This document shows positions 1 through 5,307 of a stretch of DNA of 5,307 nucleotides, in pieces; position 1 is the stretch's first letter, and the number at the start of each line of letters is the position of its first letter. The position numbers and the translations under genes are program-made. Origin of the DNA: CBCPMX01 sp965120355 (GTDB taxonomy: Bacteria; Bacillota; Clostridia; Oscillospirales; Oscillospiraceae); the NCBI GenBank assembly GCA_965120355.1, contig CBCPMX010000164.1, positions 1-5,307 on the forward strand, in the 5' to 3' direction. The notes below the pieces were generated by a model. That model was not told the origin of the DNA. It did no database searches and saw nothing but the letters and a program-made list of their open reading frames with translations.

Positions 1-126
1 TTTGATGCGTTCCTTGACTCAGTCTTTGCTGCCTGACTGCCGTCCCATCTACTCGGAAGTGTTCAACTTGTTATTGCAATTTGCGAAACTTTTTTGAAAC
101 TTAACAAAATTGAAATAGTCGTGATA

Positions 127-154
127 TTGTATTGTAACACCCCCTTGGTATGAT
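127..154 (+). promoter_or_regulatory. Putative sigma-A promoter with extended -10
   Basis: A -35-like TTGTAT (127-132) is separated by 16 bp from the -10 TATGAT (149-154). The -10 is preceded by TG one base upstream (TGGTATGAT), the extended -10 element. An A/T-tract-rich stretch at about 76-116 could act as an UP element. Initiation is expected near 161. No plus-strand gene with a ribosome-binding site follows; the next element is the terminator at 204-250. This is a consensus match by eye only. Confidence 0.5.
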
Positions 155-160
155 AAACAT

Positions 161-250
161 GCAAGAAGCGTTAGTACTCTTTTTCATTTCTCCTTCAACT
201 TTAGGACGCCCCAAATGAGCTGGTCACTCATTTGGGGCGTCCCTGTTTTT
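161..250 (+). ncRNA. Candidate small RNA between promoter and terminator
   Basis: The extended -10 promoter and the strong terminator face the same way and would produce a transcript of about 90 nt. Roughly 40 nt of pyrimidine-rich, apparently unstructured 5' sequence (about 177-200) would be followed by the 16-bp terminator stem. That is the layout of many trans-acting small RNAs. The sequence does not resemble 6S RNA, tmRNA, SRP RNA or a riboswitch that I recognise. A 19-codon frame (159-218) overlaps it, but it starts at the predicted transcription start, has no ribosome-binding site and stops inside the hairpin, so I do not treat it as coding. Expression is unproven. Confidence 0.3.
204..250 (+). 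terminator. Strong intrinsic terminator
   Basis: A perfect 16-bp stem pairs 204-219 with 227-242 around a 7-nt loop (220-226). It is followed on the plus strand by CTG and then TTTTT (246-250). The opposite side of the hairpin is followed by TAAAGTTGAAGG, which is not U-rich, so termination is expected mainly for plus-strand transcription. The stem is strong enough that it might also slow or stabilise the 3' end of the minus-strand operon, which ends 124 nt away. That second role is inference. Confidence 0.85.
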
Positions 251-365
251 CAAAAACCGGCCTTTGGCGCGATTTTGAAAAGCAGGATTTGATCTGCCTG
301 GGCCGCGCACCCACCGGCGCGGAAGCTGCGTGAGGCCCATTGCTTTTTGCGCTTTCCGCCGGGCT

Positions 366-1118
366 TCAGCGGGCAAGCCGCTCCACCATTCCGCCGATAT
401 AGTCGCGGTCAATGACTTGGAACCGGTCCTCCGGCGGATAGAGGCAGCCGCCGTAGTAGATCGACCGGTTGTTGTTGACGGACGTGTCATACTGCGCCTT
501 GTGCGCCGCCAGATGGATCTGATCGCAGCCAGTCTCGGCGAGGATCCGATCCATGTTCCGGGCCGTAATGCCGGCGCCGGGGAGAATCTGAATGCGGCCG
601 GCGGCATACTCGCGCATCGCCCGCACCGTCTGGGTGCCCAGGGACACATCCGGCTCCTGGCCGCTGGTCAGGACGCGGGTGATGCCCAGGGCAATCAACT
701 GATCCAGCGCCGCCCGCCAGTCGGGAACCACGTCGATGGCCCGATGGAACACCGTTTCCTTCCCCGCCGCCTGGGCCAGCTGGGCCACCGCCCGGGTCCG
801 CTCCACGTCCAGGGTGCCGTCCTGGTGGAGAAAGCCGAAGACCAGGCCGTCGGCTCCCGCCGCCAGCAGCTGCCTGGCGTCCTCCACGGCTGTGGCGAAC
901 TCCGCATCGGTGTAGCAGAATCCGCCCTCCCGGGGCCGCACCATGGTCATGATTTTCATGCCCGTCTCCCGTTTGGCCACCAACAGCGCGCCGAGGGTGG
1001 GCGTCAACCCGCCGTGGAACAGGTTGCTGTTCAGCTCCACCCGGTGGGCGCCGGCCCTGTGGGCCTGGATCACATCGTCTGCGCTGCCGCAGCAGACCTC
1101 TAAAATCACATTCTGCAT
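366..1118 (-). CDS. cutC: CutC-family TIM-barrel protein
   Basis: This 250-residue protein has the usual CutC length (PF03932 family). Family signatures appear in order: LEVCCGS (6-12), RVELNSNL then HGGLTPT (26-41), MVRPREGGFCY (59-69), GADGLVFGFL (88-97), VFHRAID (123-129), RVLTSG (148-153), ILPGAGI (178-184) and IHLAA (201-205). These are the strand ends of the barrel. The ATG at 1118 is chosen because an AAGGAG lies 8 nt upstream; a TTG at 1124 would sit only 2 nt from that site. It is the last gene of the operon, 2 nt after the previous stop. The family was named for copper tolerance in E. coli, but that phenotype has been attributed to a small RNA (MicL) encoded within cutC, so the biochemical role is unsettled. 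It is unrelated to choline TMA-lyase CutC. No membrane segment or signal peptide is visible. Confidence 0.94.
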   Translation of the reverse strand: MQNVILEVCCGSADDVIQAHRAGAHRVELNSNLFHGGLTPTLGALLVAKRETGMKIMTMVRPREGGFCYTDAEFATAVEDARQLLAAGADGLVFGFLHQDGTLDVERTRAVAQLAQAAGKETVFHRAIDVVPDWRAALDQLIALGITRVLTSGQEPDVSLGTQTVRAMREYAAGRIQILPGAGITARNMDRILAETGCDQIHLAAHKAQYDTSVNNNRSIYYGGCLYPPEDRFQVIDRDYIGGMVERLAR

Positions 1119-1120
1119 GG

Positions 1121-3700
1121 TCAAAACTCCTTTTCTTTTTCACCGCCGCTTTGCTCCGCCTGACGAAGCCATCTCTGCGAAGCGGCGCGCCGCAGTCCGG
1201 CGGGCGCGCCGCTGGACAGTTCGCCGCACAAGTGGCGCGCGATTCGCGTCAGCAGCTCCACCGAGCCCACATGGTAGCCGCTGACGCCGTAGACGGCCTG
1301 CCCCGCCCCGTCGCAGGCCACGGCCATGGGCGGCGTGGAGGGATCGCAGGTCAGGCACCGGGCGGCCTGTTCCAGGTCATAGGCCCAGTCGTCCAGAGCC
1401 ACACAGATGCCTGGCCACCCGGCCAGCACCCGGGCCAACGTGGGCTGCGCCAGGCTCTGGCGGTCCCGCAGGAGGAACACCACCTTCACCGGCAGCGCCG
1501 CCAGCTGTGCCTGCGCCGCCGCCAGCTCGTTGAGCACATGCTCCGTGGGCTCGCAGCCCTCCTCCAGCCAGAACAGCAGCGCCGGGCAGCCCCGGCCAAT
1601 CTGCCACAGATCCGGAATTGCCGTCCCCTCCAGGGTCACGGCGGACATGGGCGGCATGCCCTGCCGCCCCAGCAGGTCCGTCAGGGCATAGGGGCGCAGC
1701 CGCAGGCTGCTCTCCATCGCAGCCCCTGCCGCCAGATGGAGCTCCCGCACCGACGCAAACTGGTTGCCGTTGGGCAGGCGCACGGCGGTCAGCAGCCGGT
1801 ACTGCCCCGCCGGCAGCCAAAGCGTCCGCGTACCCTGCGTCCATCCCCCGTCGTCCAGCCGCAGCTGCTGCCAGCCCGCCGCCGTCCGGCGGGACAGCGT
1901 CCAGCTCTGCCGGTACGGAGGCGGCGTCCCGCCGGCATGTGTCAGGCGGAGCTCCCCCATCTCTTCACTGCGGACGGGCCAGAATGCCCCATTTTGCCAG
2001 AATTCCGGCATCCCATCCGAAGCCCGCAGGCGGGCGGGCACTCCCAATGTCCGCAGCAGCGCCACATAGAGGATCCGCAGGCTCCTGCCGTCGCAGCGGC
2101 CCGCCTGCCACGCCGCCTCCGGCGTCCAGGCCAGGTTGGCATAGATATGGGCCGGGCCGGTGTCCATGCGGCGGCACATGTCCGCCCACAGGGCGGCGGG
2201 ATTGGCCCGGTAGGCCGCCTGATCCGCCGGCGGCAGGGCCGCCTTCAGCGCCCCGCGCCACGGCGTCAGCCGCTCCAGCTCCACCCGCGGGCAGAGCACC
2301 CAGGCATTGTACACCTGCCGGGGCAGCGCTCCGCACGCCGGAGCGTGCTGCAGGTGGTCCTCCAACACCGCCAGGGACACATCCCGCAGGTCCTTTGGGG
2401 TCAGGGTGCGCACCAGCGCCTCCCGGCGGGGATCTCCGTCCCGGGACAGGAATGCGGCAAGGACGGCGGCGTTGCCCCGGGCGCCGCGCAGCAGGTCCGC
2501 CCAGGGCGCCGCCTCCGGCTGCGGCACAGCAAAGGCGCAGATGCGGGCCTGACGCAGGGCGCTGCCCCTTTGGAGCTCTGCCGCCCGCTGCCGCTTCTGG
2601 GCTGCGTCCAACCGCACCCCGCCGGCCGCGGCGGCACGGGGCGGGTAAACGTCAAAATCCGTCCAATCGCTGGTCGTTTCCACCGGCGGCGCCAGGTGGA
2701 GCGTCACCGCCCCATCCCGGCAGTCTCCCTCCGCCCGCAGGCCGTCCAGCACCGCCAGCACATGCAGATCCCCCATGCCCAGTTCCGCCCTGGCCTCCCC
2801 GTTGGCGCCGGCGAGGAGCGTGGCGATGGTGTGATAGCCGGCCTCGTTGAGCACCTGCAGCTGAAATACCGCGCCGGCTGCCGGCACGCCATCCCGCAGG
2901 GCGCGGAACACCGTCTCGCGGACCTGCGCATAGCGGGCCGTCTGGTTGTACCAGCACACGCCGCCCTCCTGACACAGGAAGGGGCCATGCACCGGGGCGC
3001 TGTCCCGGCCAAAGGTCCGGCTGTGGATCAGCATGGCTCTGGACGCGGCTGTGTGGAACCAGCCCCGATCCAGCACCGGTTCCGGCTCACAGGCTCCCAA
3101 AAAGCGCCACCGGCCGCCGCACCACGCTTCAACCCAGGCATGGTTGTCGTCACAGTGGGACCAGCGCGGGCAGTAGACCTGCCGGGCAGCAATGCCCACC
3201 GACCGCAGCGCCGCCACCAGAAACGCCGATTCCTCGCCACACCGGCCGCTGCCGCTGCGGTAGACTGTCAGGGGCGAGGCGGTGCGGTCATCCTGGAGCT
3301 CATAGGAGGCCAGCTCGTGGCACCACCGGTTGACCTCCAGCACCCGTTCCTCCTCCGAAGGCGCCGCGCAGACCCGGGGCCAGAGCGCCTGGTAAAACAC
3401 GTCCCGGTGAAACGACAGGTCCTCATCATTGACCCGCGGGCACAGGACATAGTGGCAAAACAGCGCCGGCTCCAGAGCCGCGCACCAGGGCGCCTGCTTC
3501 CGCAGCGCCAGGGCGTGGTCCGCAAACTGCAAAAACAGCTCTGGCGGGTAGCAGTCCAGATCGCTCTGGGGCAGGCTTTGGGCCAAAAACGCCATAGCCC
3601 GCCGCCTGTCCGGCGCCAGGGTGCGCATCAGACGCTGCCAGGTTTCCGGCAGGCCGGCCCAATTCTCTGTCTCTTTCTCCATAGCCACCGCCCCGCTCAT
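1121..3700 (-). CDS. Tandem transglutaminase-like protein with C-terminal thioredoxin-like domain
   Basis: An 859-residue protein with no signal peptide or membrane segment, so probably cytoplasmic. After a helical N-terminus comes a transglutaminase/protease-like module (about 81-235) with Cys154 in SGRCGEES and His187 in DNHAWVE. Glu205 in GACEPEP sits where the third catalytic acid is usually found. A beta-rich, Ig-like segment follows (about 260-340). A second copy of the module (about 440-580) repeats VLCPRV and GRC (Cys536) but has no histidine where one is required. Another beta-rich segment (585-670) leads to a thioredoxin-like domain (about 672-825) with a CEPT motif (716-719) in place of CxxC and a probable cis-proline in TPPM. 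A charged tail ends the protein. The start overlaps the fucosidase stop by ATGA; a second ATG at codon 7 is a possible alternative start. Domain assignments come from motifs; substrate and reaction are unknown. Confidence 0.83.
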   Translation of the reverse strand: MSGAVAMEKETENWAGLPETWQRLMRTLAPDRRRAMAFLAQSLPQSDLDCYPPELFLQFADHALALRKQAPWCAALEPALFCHYVLCPRVNDEDLSFHRDVFYQALWPRVCAAPSEEERVLEVNRWCHELASYELQDDRTASPLTVYRSGSGRCGEESAFLVAALRSVGIAARQVYCPRWSHCDDNHAWVEAWCGGRWRFLGACEPEPVLDRGWFHTAASRAMLIHSRTFGRDSAPVHGPFLCQEGGVCWYNQTARYAQVRETVFRALRDGVPAAGAVFQLQVLNEAGYHTIATLLAGANGEARAELGMGDLHVLAVLDGLRAEGDCRDGAVTLHLAPPVETTSDWTDFDVYPPRAAAAGGVRLDAAQKRQRAAELQRGSALRQARICAFAVPQPEAAPWADLLRGARGNAAVLAAFLSRDGDPRREALVRTLTPKDLRDVSLAVLEDHLQHAPACGALPRQVYNAWVLCPRVELERLTPWRGALKAALPPADQAAYRANPAALWADMCRRMDTGPAHIYANLAWTPEAAWQAGRCDGRSLRILYVALLRTLGVPARLRASDGMPEFWQNGAFWPVRSEEMGELRLTHAGGTPPPYRQSWTLSRRTAAGWQQLRLDDGGWTQGTRTLWLPAGQYRLLTAVRLPNGNQFASVRELHLAAGAAMESSLRLRPYALTDLLGRQGMPPMSAVTLEGTAIPDLWQIGRGCPALLFWLEEGCEPTEHVLNELAAAQAQLAALPVKVVFLLRDRQSLAQPTLARVLAGWPGICVALDDWAYDLEQAARCLTCDPSTPPMAVACDGAGQAVYGVSGYHVGSVELLTRIARHLCGELSSGAPAGLRRAASQRWLRQAEQSGGEKEKEF
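1127..1132 (-). promoter_or_regulatory. Ribosome-binding site of cutC
   Basis: AAGGAG on the minus strand lies within the last codons of the upstream gene and 8 nt before the ATG at 1118. It is the best Shine-Dalgarno match of the three genes. It decides the cutC start in favour of the ATG over the in-frame TTG at 1124. Confidence 0.85.
2030..2311 (-). repeat. Second (degenerate) copy of a duplicated protein module
   Basis: Residues 464-557 resemble residues 81-173 (coded at 3182-3460). Both begin with an aromatic-rich YVLCPRV or AWVLCPRV segment. Both end with GRC, then three variable residues, a conserved serine, and a helix closing in RSVGIAAR or RTLGVPAR. This is a protein-level tandem duplication; the DNA copies have diverged too far to be a nucleotide repeat. 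Confidence 0.7.
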
Positions 3701-5004
3701 CGGATCTGCACCGCCAGCACCGTATCCACCGGATCCGGCAATACCGGGTCCTCTCCCAGATCGGCAAAGGCCAGGTCGGGATAGTCGCTGTGGACCCAGC
3801 TCGCAGACAGGGGCACCTCGCTGCCGTCGGCCAGGCGGCGAATGGAGACAATGCGCGCCTTCTCCACTCCAAACAGGGGCACAGGGCCGATGGTATTTTC
3901 AAAGAGGTGGAAATACAGGGTGTCTCCCCGGCGGGTGATCCGGCCGTATTCCGGTTTTTCCAGGCCGGAGGGGCCGCATCCGTAGATGCTCTGGCCATTG
4001 CGCGCCATCCACTGCCCGATTTCCCGCAGGATCTCCACAGACTGGTCCGGGAACCGTCCCTGGGCGTCCGGCCCCACGTTCAGCAGCAGATTGCCGCCTT
4101 TCGACACGCATTCCACCAGCTTTTTAATGAGCATGGGGACCGGCTTGTAAAACCGGTCCGTGGCGCAATATCCCCAGTGGTTGTTCATGGTCACGCAGCT
4201 CTCCCAGACCAGGGGGTTGCCCTCCGCGTCCCGCAGTCCATGCGGCGGGATGATCTGTTCCGGACTGACAAAATCCCCGTGATACGGCGTGGGGCGGCAG
4301 GCCGCCAGGGAACCAAAGCCCTGGCCGCTGACCTCCAGCCGGTTGTCAATGACCACATCCGGCTGAAGCGACCGGACCATCTCCATCAATTCCGTGGCCC
4401 GCCAGGCTTCTCCCCGCAGCTCGCCATAGGAATAGTCGAACCAGAGCAGATCCAACTTGCCATAGTTGGTGCAGATCTCCCGCACCTGGGCGTGCATATC
4501 GTCCAGATACCGGTCAAAATTCCGGGTTTCATTGCCCTGACTCGGGTCGTTGCGCATGGGATGAATCGGGTCGCCATAATGGGGAAAATCCGGGTGCCGC
4601 CAGTCAATCAGGGAGAAATACAGCCCCGCCCGCAACCCGGCTTCGCGGGCCGCGTCCAGAAACTCCCGCACAAAGTCCCGCCCGGCAGGGGTATTGGTGG
4701 ATTTAAAGTCCGTATAGGCGCTGTCAAACAGGCAGAAGCCATCGTGGTGTTTGGCTGTCAGCACCACATACTGCATACCGGCGTCCTTTGCCGCCGCCAT
4801 CCACCGCCGCATGTCGCAATCTCTGGGATTGAATTCGTCAAAATACCGGTCATAGACATCGCTGGGCATCTGCTCGTTGCTGCGGACCCACTCGCCTCTG
4901 GCGGGTATGGCGTACAGCCCCCAGTGCAAAAACATGCCGAATCGGGCCTGGGTATACCAGGCCACGCGGCGCTCATAGGCCTCGCGGGAAAATGTAAAAG
5001 CCAT
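3697..5004 (-). CDS. GH29 alpha-L-fucosidase, cytoplasmic
   Basis: This 435-residue retaining glycosidase (EC 3.2.1.51, family GH29) would release terminal L-fucose from fucosylated oligosaccharides. Family motifs run in order: RFGMFLHWG (21-29), YVVLTAKHHDGFCLF (79-93), AGLYFSLIDW (126-135) and LDLLWFDYSYGE (184-195), where Asp190 is the expected nucleophile. VWESCVTMNNHWGY (266-279) and SKGGNLLLNVGPDAQGRFP (301-319) follow. The acid/base glutamate varies within GH29 and I do not assign it. A short beta-rich C-terminal domain follows about residue 350. The protein starts directly in catalytic sequence with no signal peptide, so it should act on imported sugars; no transporter is in the window. 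GAGG lies 7 nt before the ATG. It is the first gene of the operon and its TGA overlaps the next start codon. The GH29 assignment is firm; linkage preference cannot be read here. Confidence 0.94.
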   Translation of the reverse strand: MAFTFSREAYERRVAWYTQARFGMFLHWGLYAIPARGEWVRSNEQMPSDVYDRYFDEFNPRDCDMRRWMAAAKDAGMQYVVLTAKHHDGFCLFDSAYTDFKSTNTPAGRDFVREFLDAAREAGLRAGLYFSLIDWRHPDFPHYGDPIHPMRNDPSQGNETRNFDRYLDDMHAQVREICTNYGKLDLLWFDYSYGELRGEAWRATELMEMVRSLQPDVVIDNRLEVSGQGFGSLAACRPTPYHGDFVSPEQIIPPHGLRDAEGNPLVWESCVTMNNHWGYCATDRFYKPVPMLIKKLVECVSKGGNLLLNVGPDAQGRFPDQSVEILREIGQWMARNGQSIYGCGPSGLEKPEYGRITRRGDTLYFHLFENTIGPVPLFGVEKARIVSIRRLADGSEVPLSASWVHSDYPDLAFADLGEDPVLPDPVDTVLAVQIR

Positions 5005-5011
5005 GGCTGGC

Positions 5012-5015
5012 CCTC
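5012..5015 (-). promoter_or_regulatory. Ribosome-binding site of the fucosidase gene
   Basis: GAGG on the minus strand lies 7 nt before the ATG at 5004, inside AAAGCGAGGG. The match is moderate, but the spacing is standard and it supports this start. No other in-frame start with a better site was seen. Confidence 0.65.
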
Positions 5016-5026
5016 GCTTTCGTATT

Positions 5027-5051
5027 CGCGCACAGCGCAGATTGGTGCGCG
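5027..5051 (-). promoter_or_regulatory. Inverted repeat in the operon leader
   Basis: CGCGCAC (5027-5033) and GTGCGCG (5045-5051) are perfect 7-bp arms around 11 nt. They lie between the predicted transcription start (near 5063) and the ribosome-binding site (5012-5015). This could be an operator for a regulator that blocks transcription just after initiation, or a leader RNA hairpin. It is not U-tailed, so it is not a classic terminator. A chance palindrome in GC-rich DNA cannot be excluded. Confidence 0.4.
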
Positions 5052-5069
5052 GGATTGGAATGTATGTGT

Positions 5070-5098
5070 ATCTTACTATCTGCGGGGAGAAAAATCAA
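5070..5098 (-). promoter_or_regulatory. Putative sigma-A promoter of the fucosidase operon
   Basis: Reading the minus strand, TTGATT (5093-5098) is separated by exactly 17 bp from TAAGAT (5070-5075). Each box matches consensus at four of six positions. Transcription would start near 5063, giving a leader of roughly 58 nt. The location fits: it lies after the rRNA terminator and before the first gene, within a short AT-richer island in otherwise GC-rich DNA. Confidence 0.6.
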
Positions 5099-5189
5099 TA
5101 GGGACCGCCGGAGCACGGAGCCGCCGGGGCGCATTCTTTCGGCCGCGTTACTGTCCCCGCGCTGTTCGCCTGCCTGCCGCCGCAGACGC

Positions 5190-5221
5190 AAAAGCCCCCG
5201 ACAGCCTAAAGCCGTCGGGGG
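5190..5221 (-). terminator. Intrinsic terminator of the rRNA operon
   Basis: On the minus strand, CCCCCGAC pairs with GTCGGGGG (5214-5221 with 5195-5202). Two further base pairs and a G-U wobble extend it to an 11-bp stem with a 5-nt loop. CTTTT follows at 5194-5190. The wobble would be an A-C mismatch on the plus strand, which supports minus-strand use. The stem begins only 3 nt after the inferred 5S rRNA end. Confidence 0.88.
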
Positions 5222-5224
5222 TTT

Positions 5225-5307
5225 GTGTTGGCATTACCTATCTTCCCGTGCAGTCGCCCGCAAAGTATTGTCGGCGCATGTGAGCTTAACTTCTGTGTTC
5301 GGAATGG
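5225..5307 (-). rRNA. rrf: 5S ribosomal RNA, 3' part, cut by the window edge
   Basis: The minus strand begins with CCATTCCGAACACAGAAGTTAAGCTC, here cut as CCATTCCGAACACAGAAG followed by TTAAGCTC, the highly conserved 5S loop region. The helix IV hairpin follows (around TGCGGGCGACTGCA), where a U-A pair replaces the common G-C, as expected of a functional RNA. The molecule ends near GCCAACAC, which normally pairs with the 5' end of 5S. About 83 nt are present; a usual length near 117 nt implies that some 34 nt lie beyond the right edge. The 3' end is inferred from this pairing pattern and is accurate to a few bases. Being last before a terminator, it most likely closes an rRNA operon running in the minus direction. 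Confidence 0.94.

Larger units (their letters stand above)
1..365. other. Largely non-coding, AT-rich region downstream of cutC
   Basis: No convincing gene lies here. Positions about 76-140 are strikingly AT-rich compared with the GC-rich genes to the right, and look like promoter DNA. A plus-strand promoter and a plus-strand terminator are listed separately. One plus-strand frame is open from the left edge to a TGA at 95-97. It could be the C-terminus of a gene lying mostly outside the window, but 31 codons are too few to judge. On the minus strand, an AAGGA (11-15) lies about 10 nt from the left edge, so a minus-strand gene could equally begin just outside. Positions 251-365, between the terminator and the cutC stop, hold nothing recognisable and no U-tailed hairpin serving the minus-strand operon. 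Confidence 0.6.
366..5075 (-). other. Predicted three-gene operon: fucosidase, transglutaminase-like, cutC
   Basis: The three genes share a strand. The first junction is a 4-nt ATGA overlap (3697-3700) and the second a 2-nt gap (1119-1120). One promoter lies upstream (5070-5098), and no internal promoter or terminator was noticed. Such tight packing implies co-transcription and translational coupling, so the products probably act in one process. Confidence 0.8.

Noticed and set aside
16..39. Small dyads (GACTCAGTC at 16-24, and CAGTC paired with GACTG at 20-39)
   Set aside because: The arms are 4-5 bp and have no promoter or gene context, so they are expected by chance.
159..218. A 19-codon plus-strand reading frame (MQEALVLFF start)
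   Set aside because: Its ATG coincides with the predicted transcription start, there is no Shine-Dalgarno sequence, and it stops inside the terminator stem.
245..300. Possible minus-strand terminators around GCAGATCAAATCCTGCTTTT and GCCAAAGGC followed by CGGTTTTT
   Set aside because: The stems are only 3-4 bp, too weak to call.
330..1103. Plus-strand open frame opposite cutC
   Set aside because: It is a shadow of the well-supported cutC gene, with biased composition and no ribosome-binding site.
1182..1212. Repeated GGCGCGCCGC (1184-1193 and 1203-1212), partly palindromic
   Set aside because: It lies within the coding tail of the transglutaminase-like gene and is explained by Ala/Arg/Gly codons in GC-rich DNA. 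Two copies do not make a site family.
1151..3784. Very long plus-strand open frame opposite the transglutaminase-like gene
   Set aside because: Its translation is a low-complexity run of R, P, Q, G, H and A with no family motifs. It mirrors the GC-rich codon pattern of the minus-strand gene, which has clear domains, ribosome-binding context and operon spacing.
3790..5283. Plus-strand open frame opposite the fucosidase, running into the 5S rRNA
   Set aside because: It crosses a terminator and a structural RNA gene and has no recognisable motifs, while the minus strand encodes a clear GH29 enzyme.

Overview
The window comes from a bacterial chromosome, most likely a high-GC gut member of the Clostridia (Oscillospiraceae-like). 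The clues are G+C-rich coding sequence beside an AT-rich promoter region, a strong AAGGAG ribosome-binding site, sigma-A-type promoter boxes, a clostridial-looking 5S rRNA and the gene content. The taxonomic placement is inference. No mobile element, CRISPR array or tRNA is visible.

Right end (about 5190-5307), minus strand: the 3' part of a 5S rRNA gene enters the window and is followed after 3 nt by a GC-rich intrinsic terminator. This is the end of an rRNA operon. After roughly 90 nt without features comes a good minus-strand promoter (5070-5098), then a short leader with an inverted repeat (5027-5051).

Middle (366-5004), minus strand: a tight three-gene operon. The first gene is a cytoplasmic GH29 alpha-L-fucosidase. 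It overlaps by 4 nt (ATGA) a large 859-residue protein with two transglutaminase-like modules, the second lacking its catalytic histidine, and a C-terminal thioredoxin-like domain. After a 2-nt gap comes cutC, whose ribosome-binding site lies inside the end of the preceding gene. The spacing implies one transcript and coupled translation. The fucosidase would release L-fucose inside the cell. The roles of the other two proteins are not known, and the company they keep suggests glycan or glycopeptide handling rather than copper homeostasis.

Left end (1-365): mostly non-coding and AT-rich. It carries a plus-strand promoter with an extended -10 (127-154) and, about 50 nt further on, a very strong plus-strand terminator (204-250). 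Together they could make a roughly 90-nt small RNA. Alternatively, the terminator closes a plus-strand gene lying off the left edge and converging on the operon. No convincing intrinsic terminator for the minus-strand operon was found.
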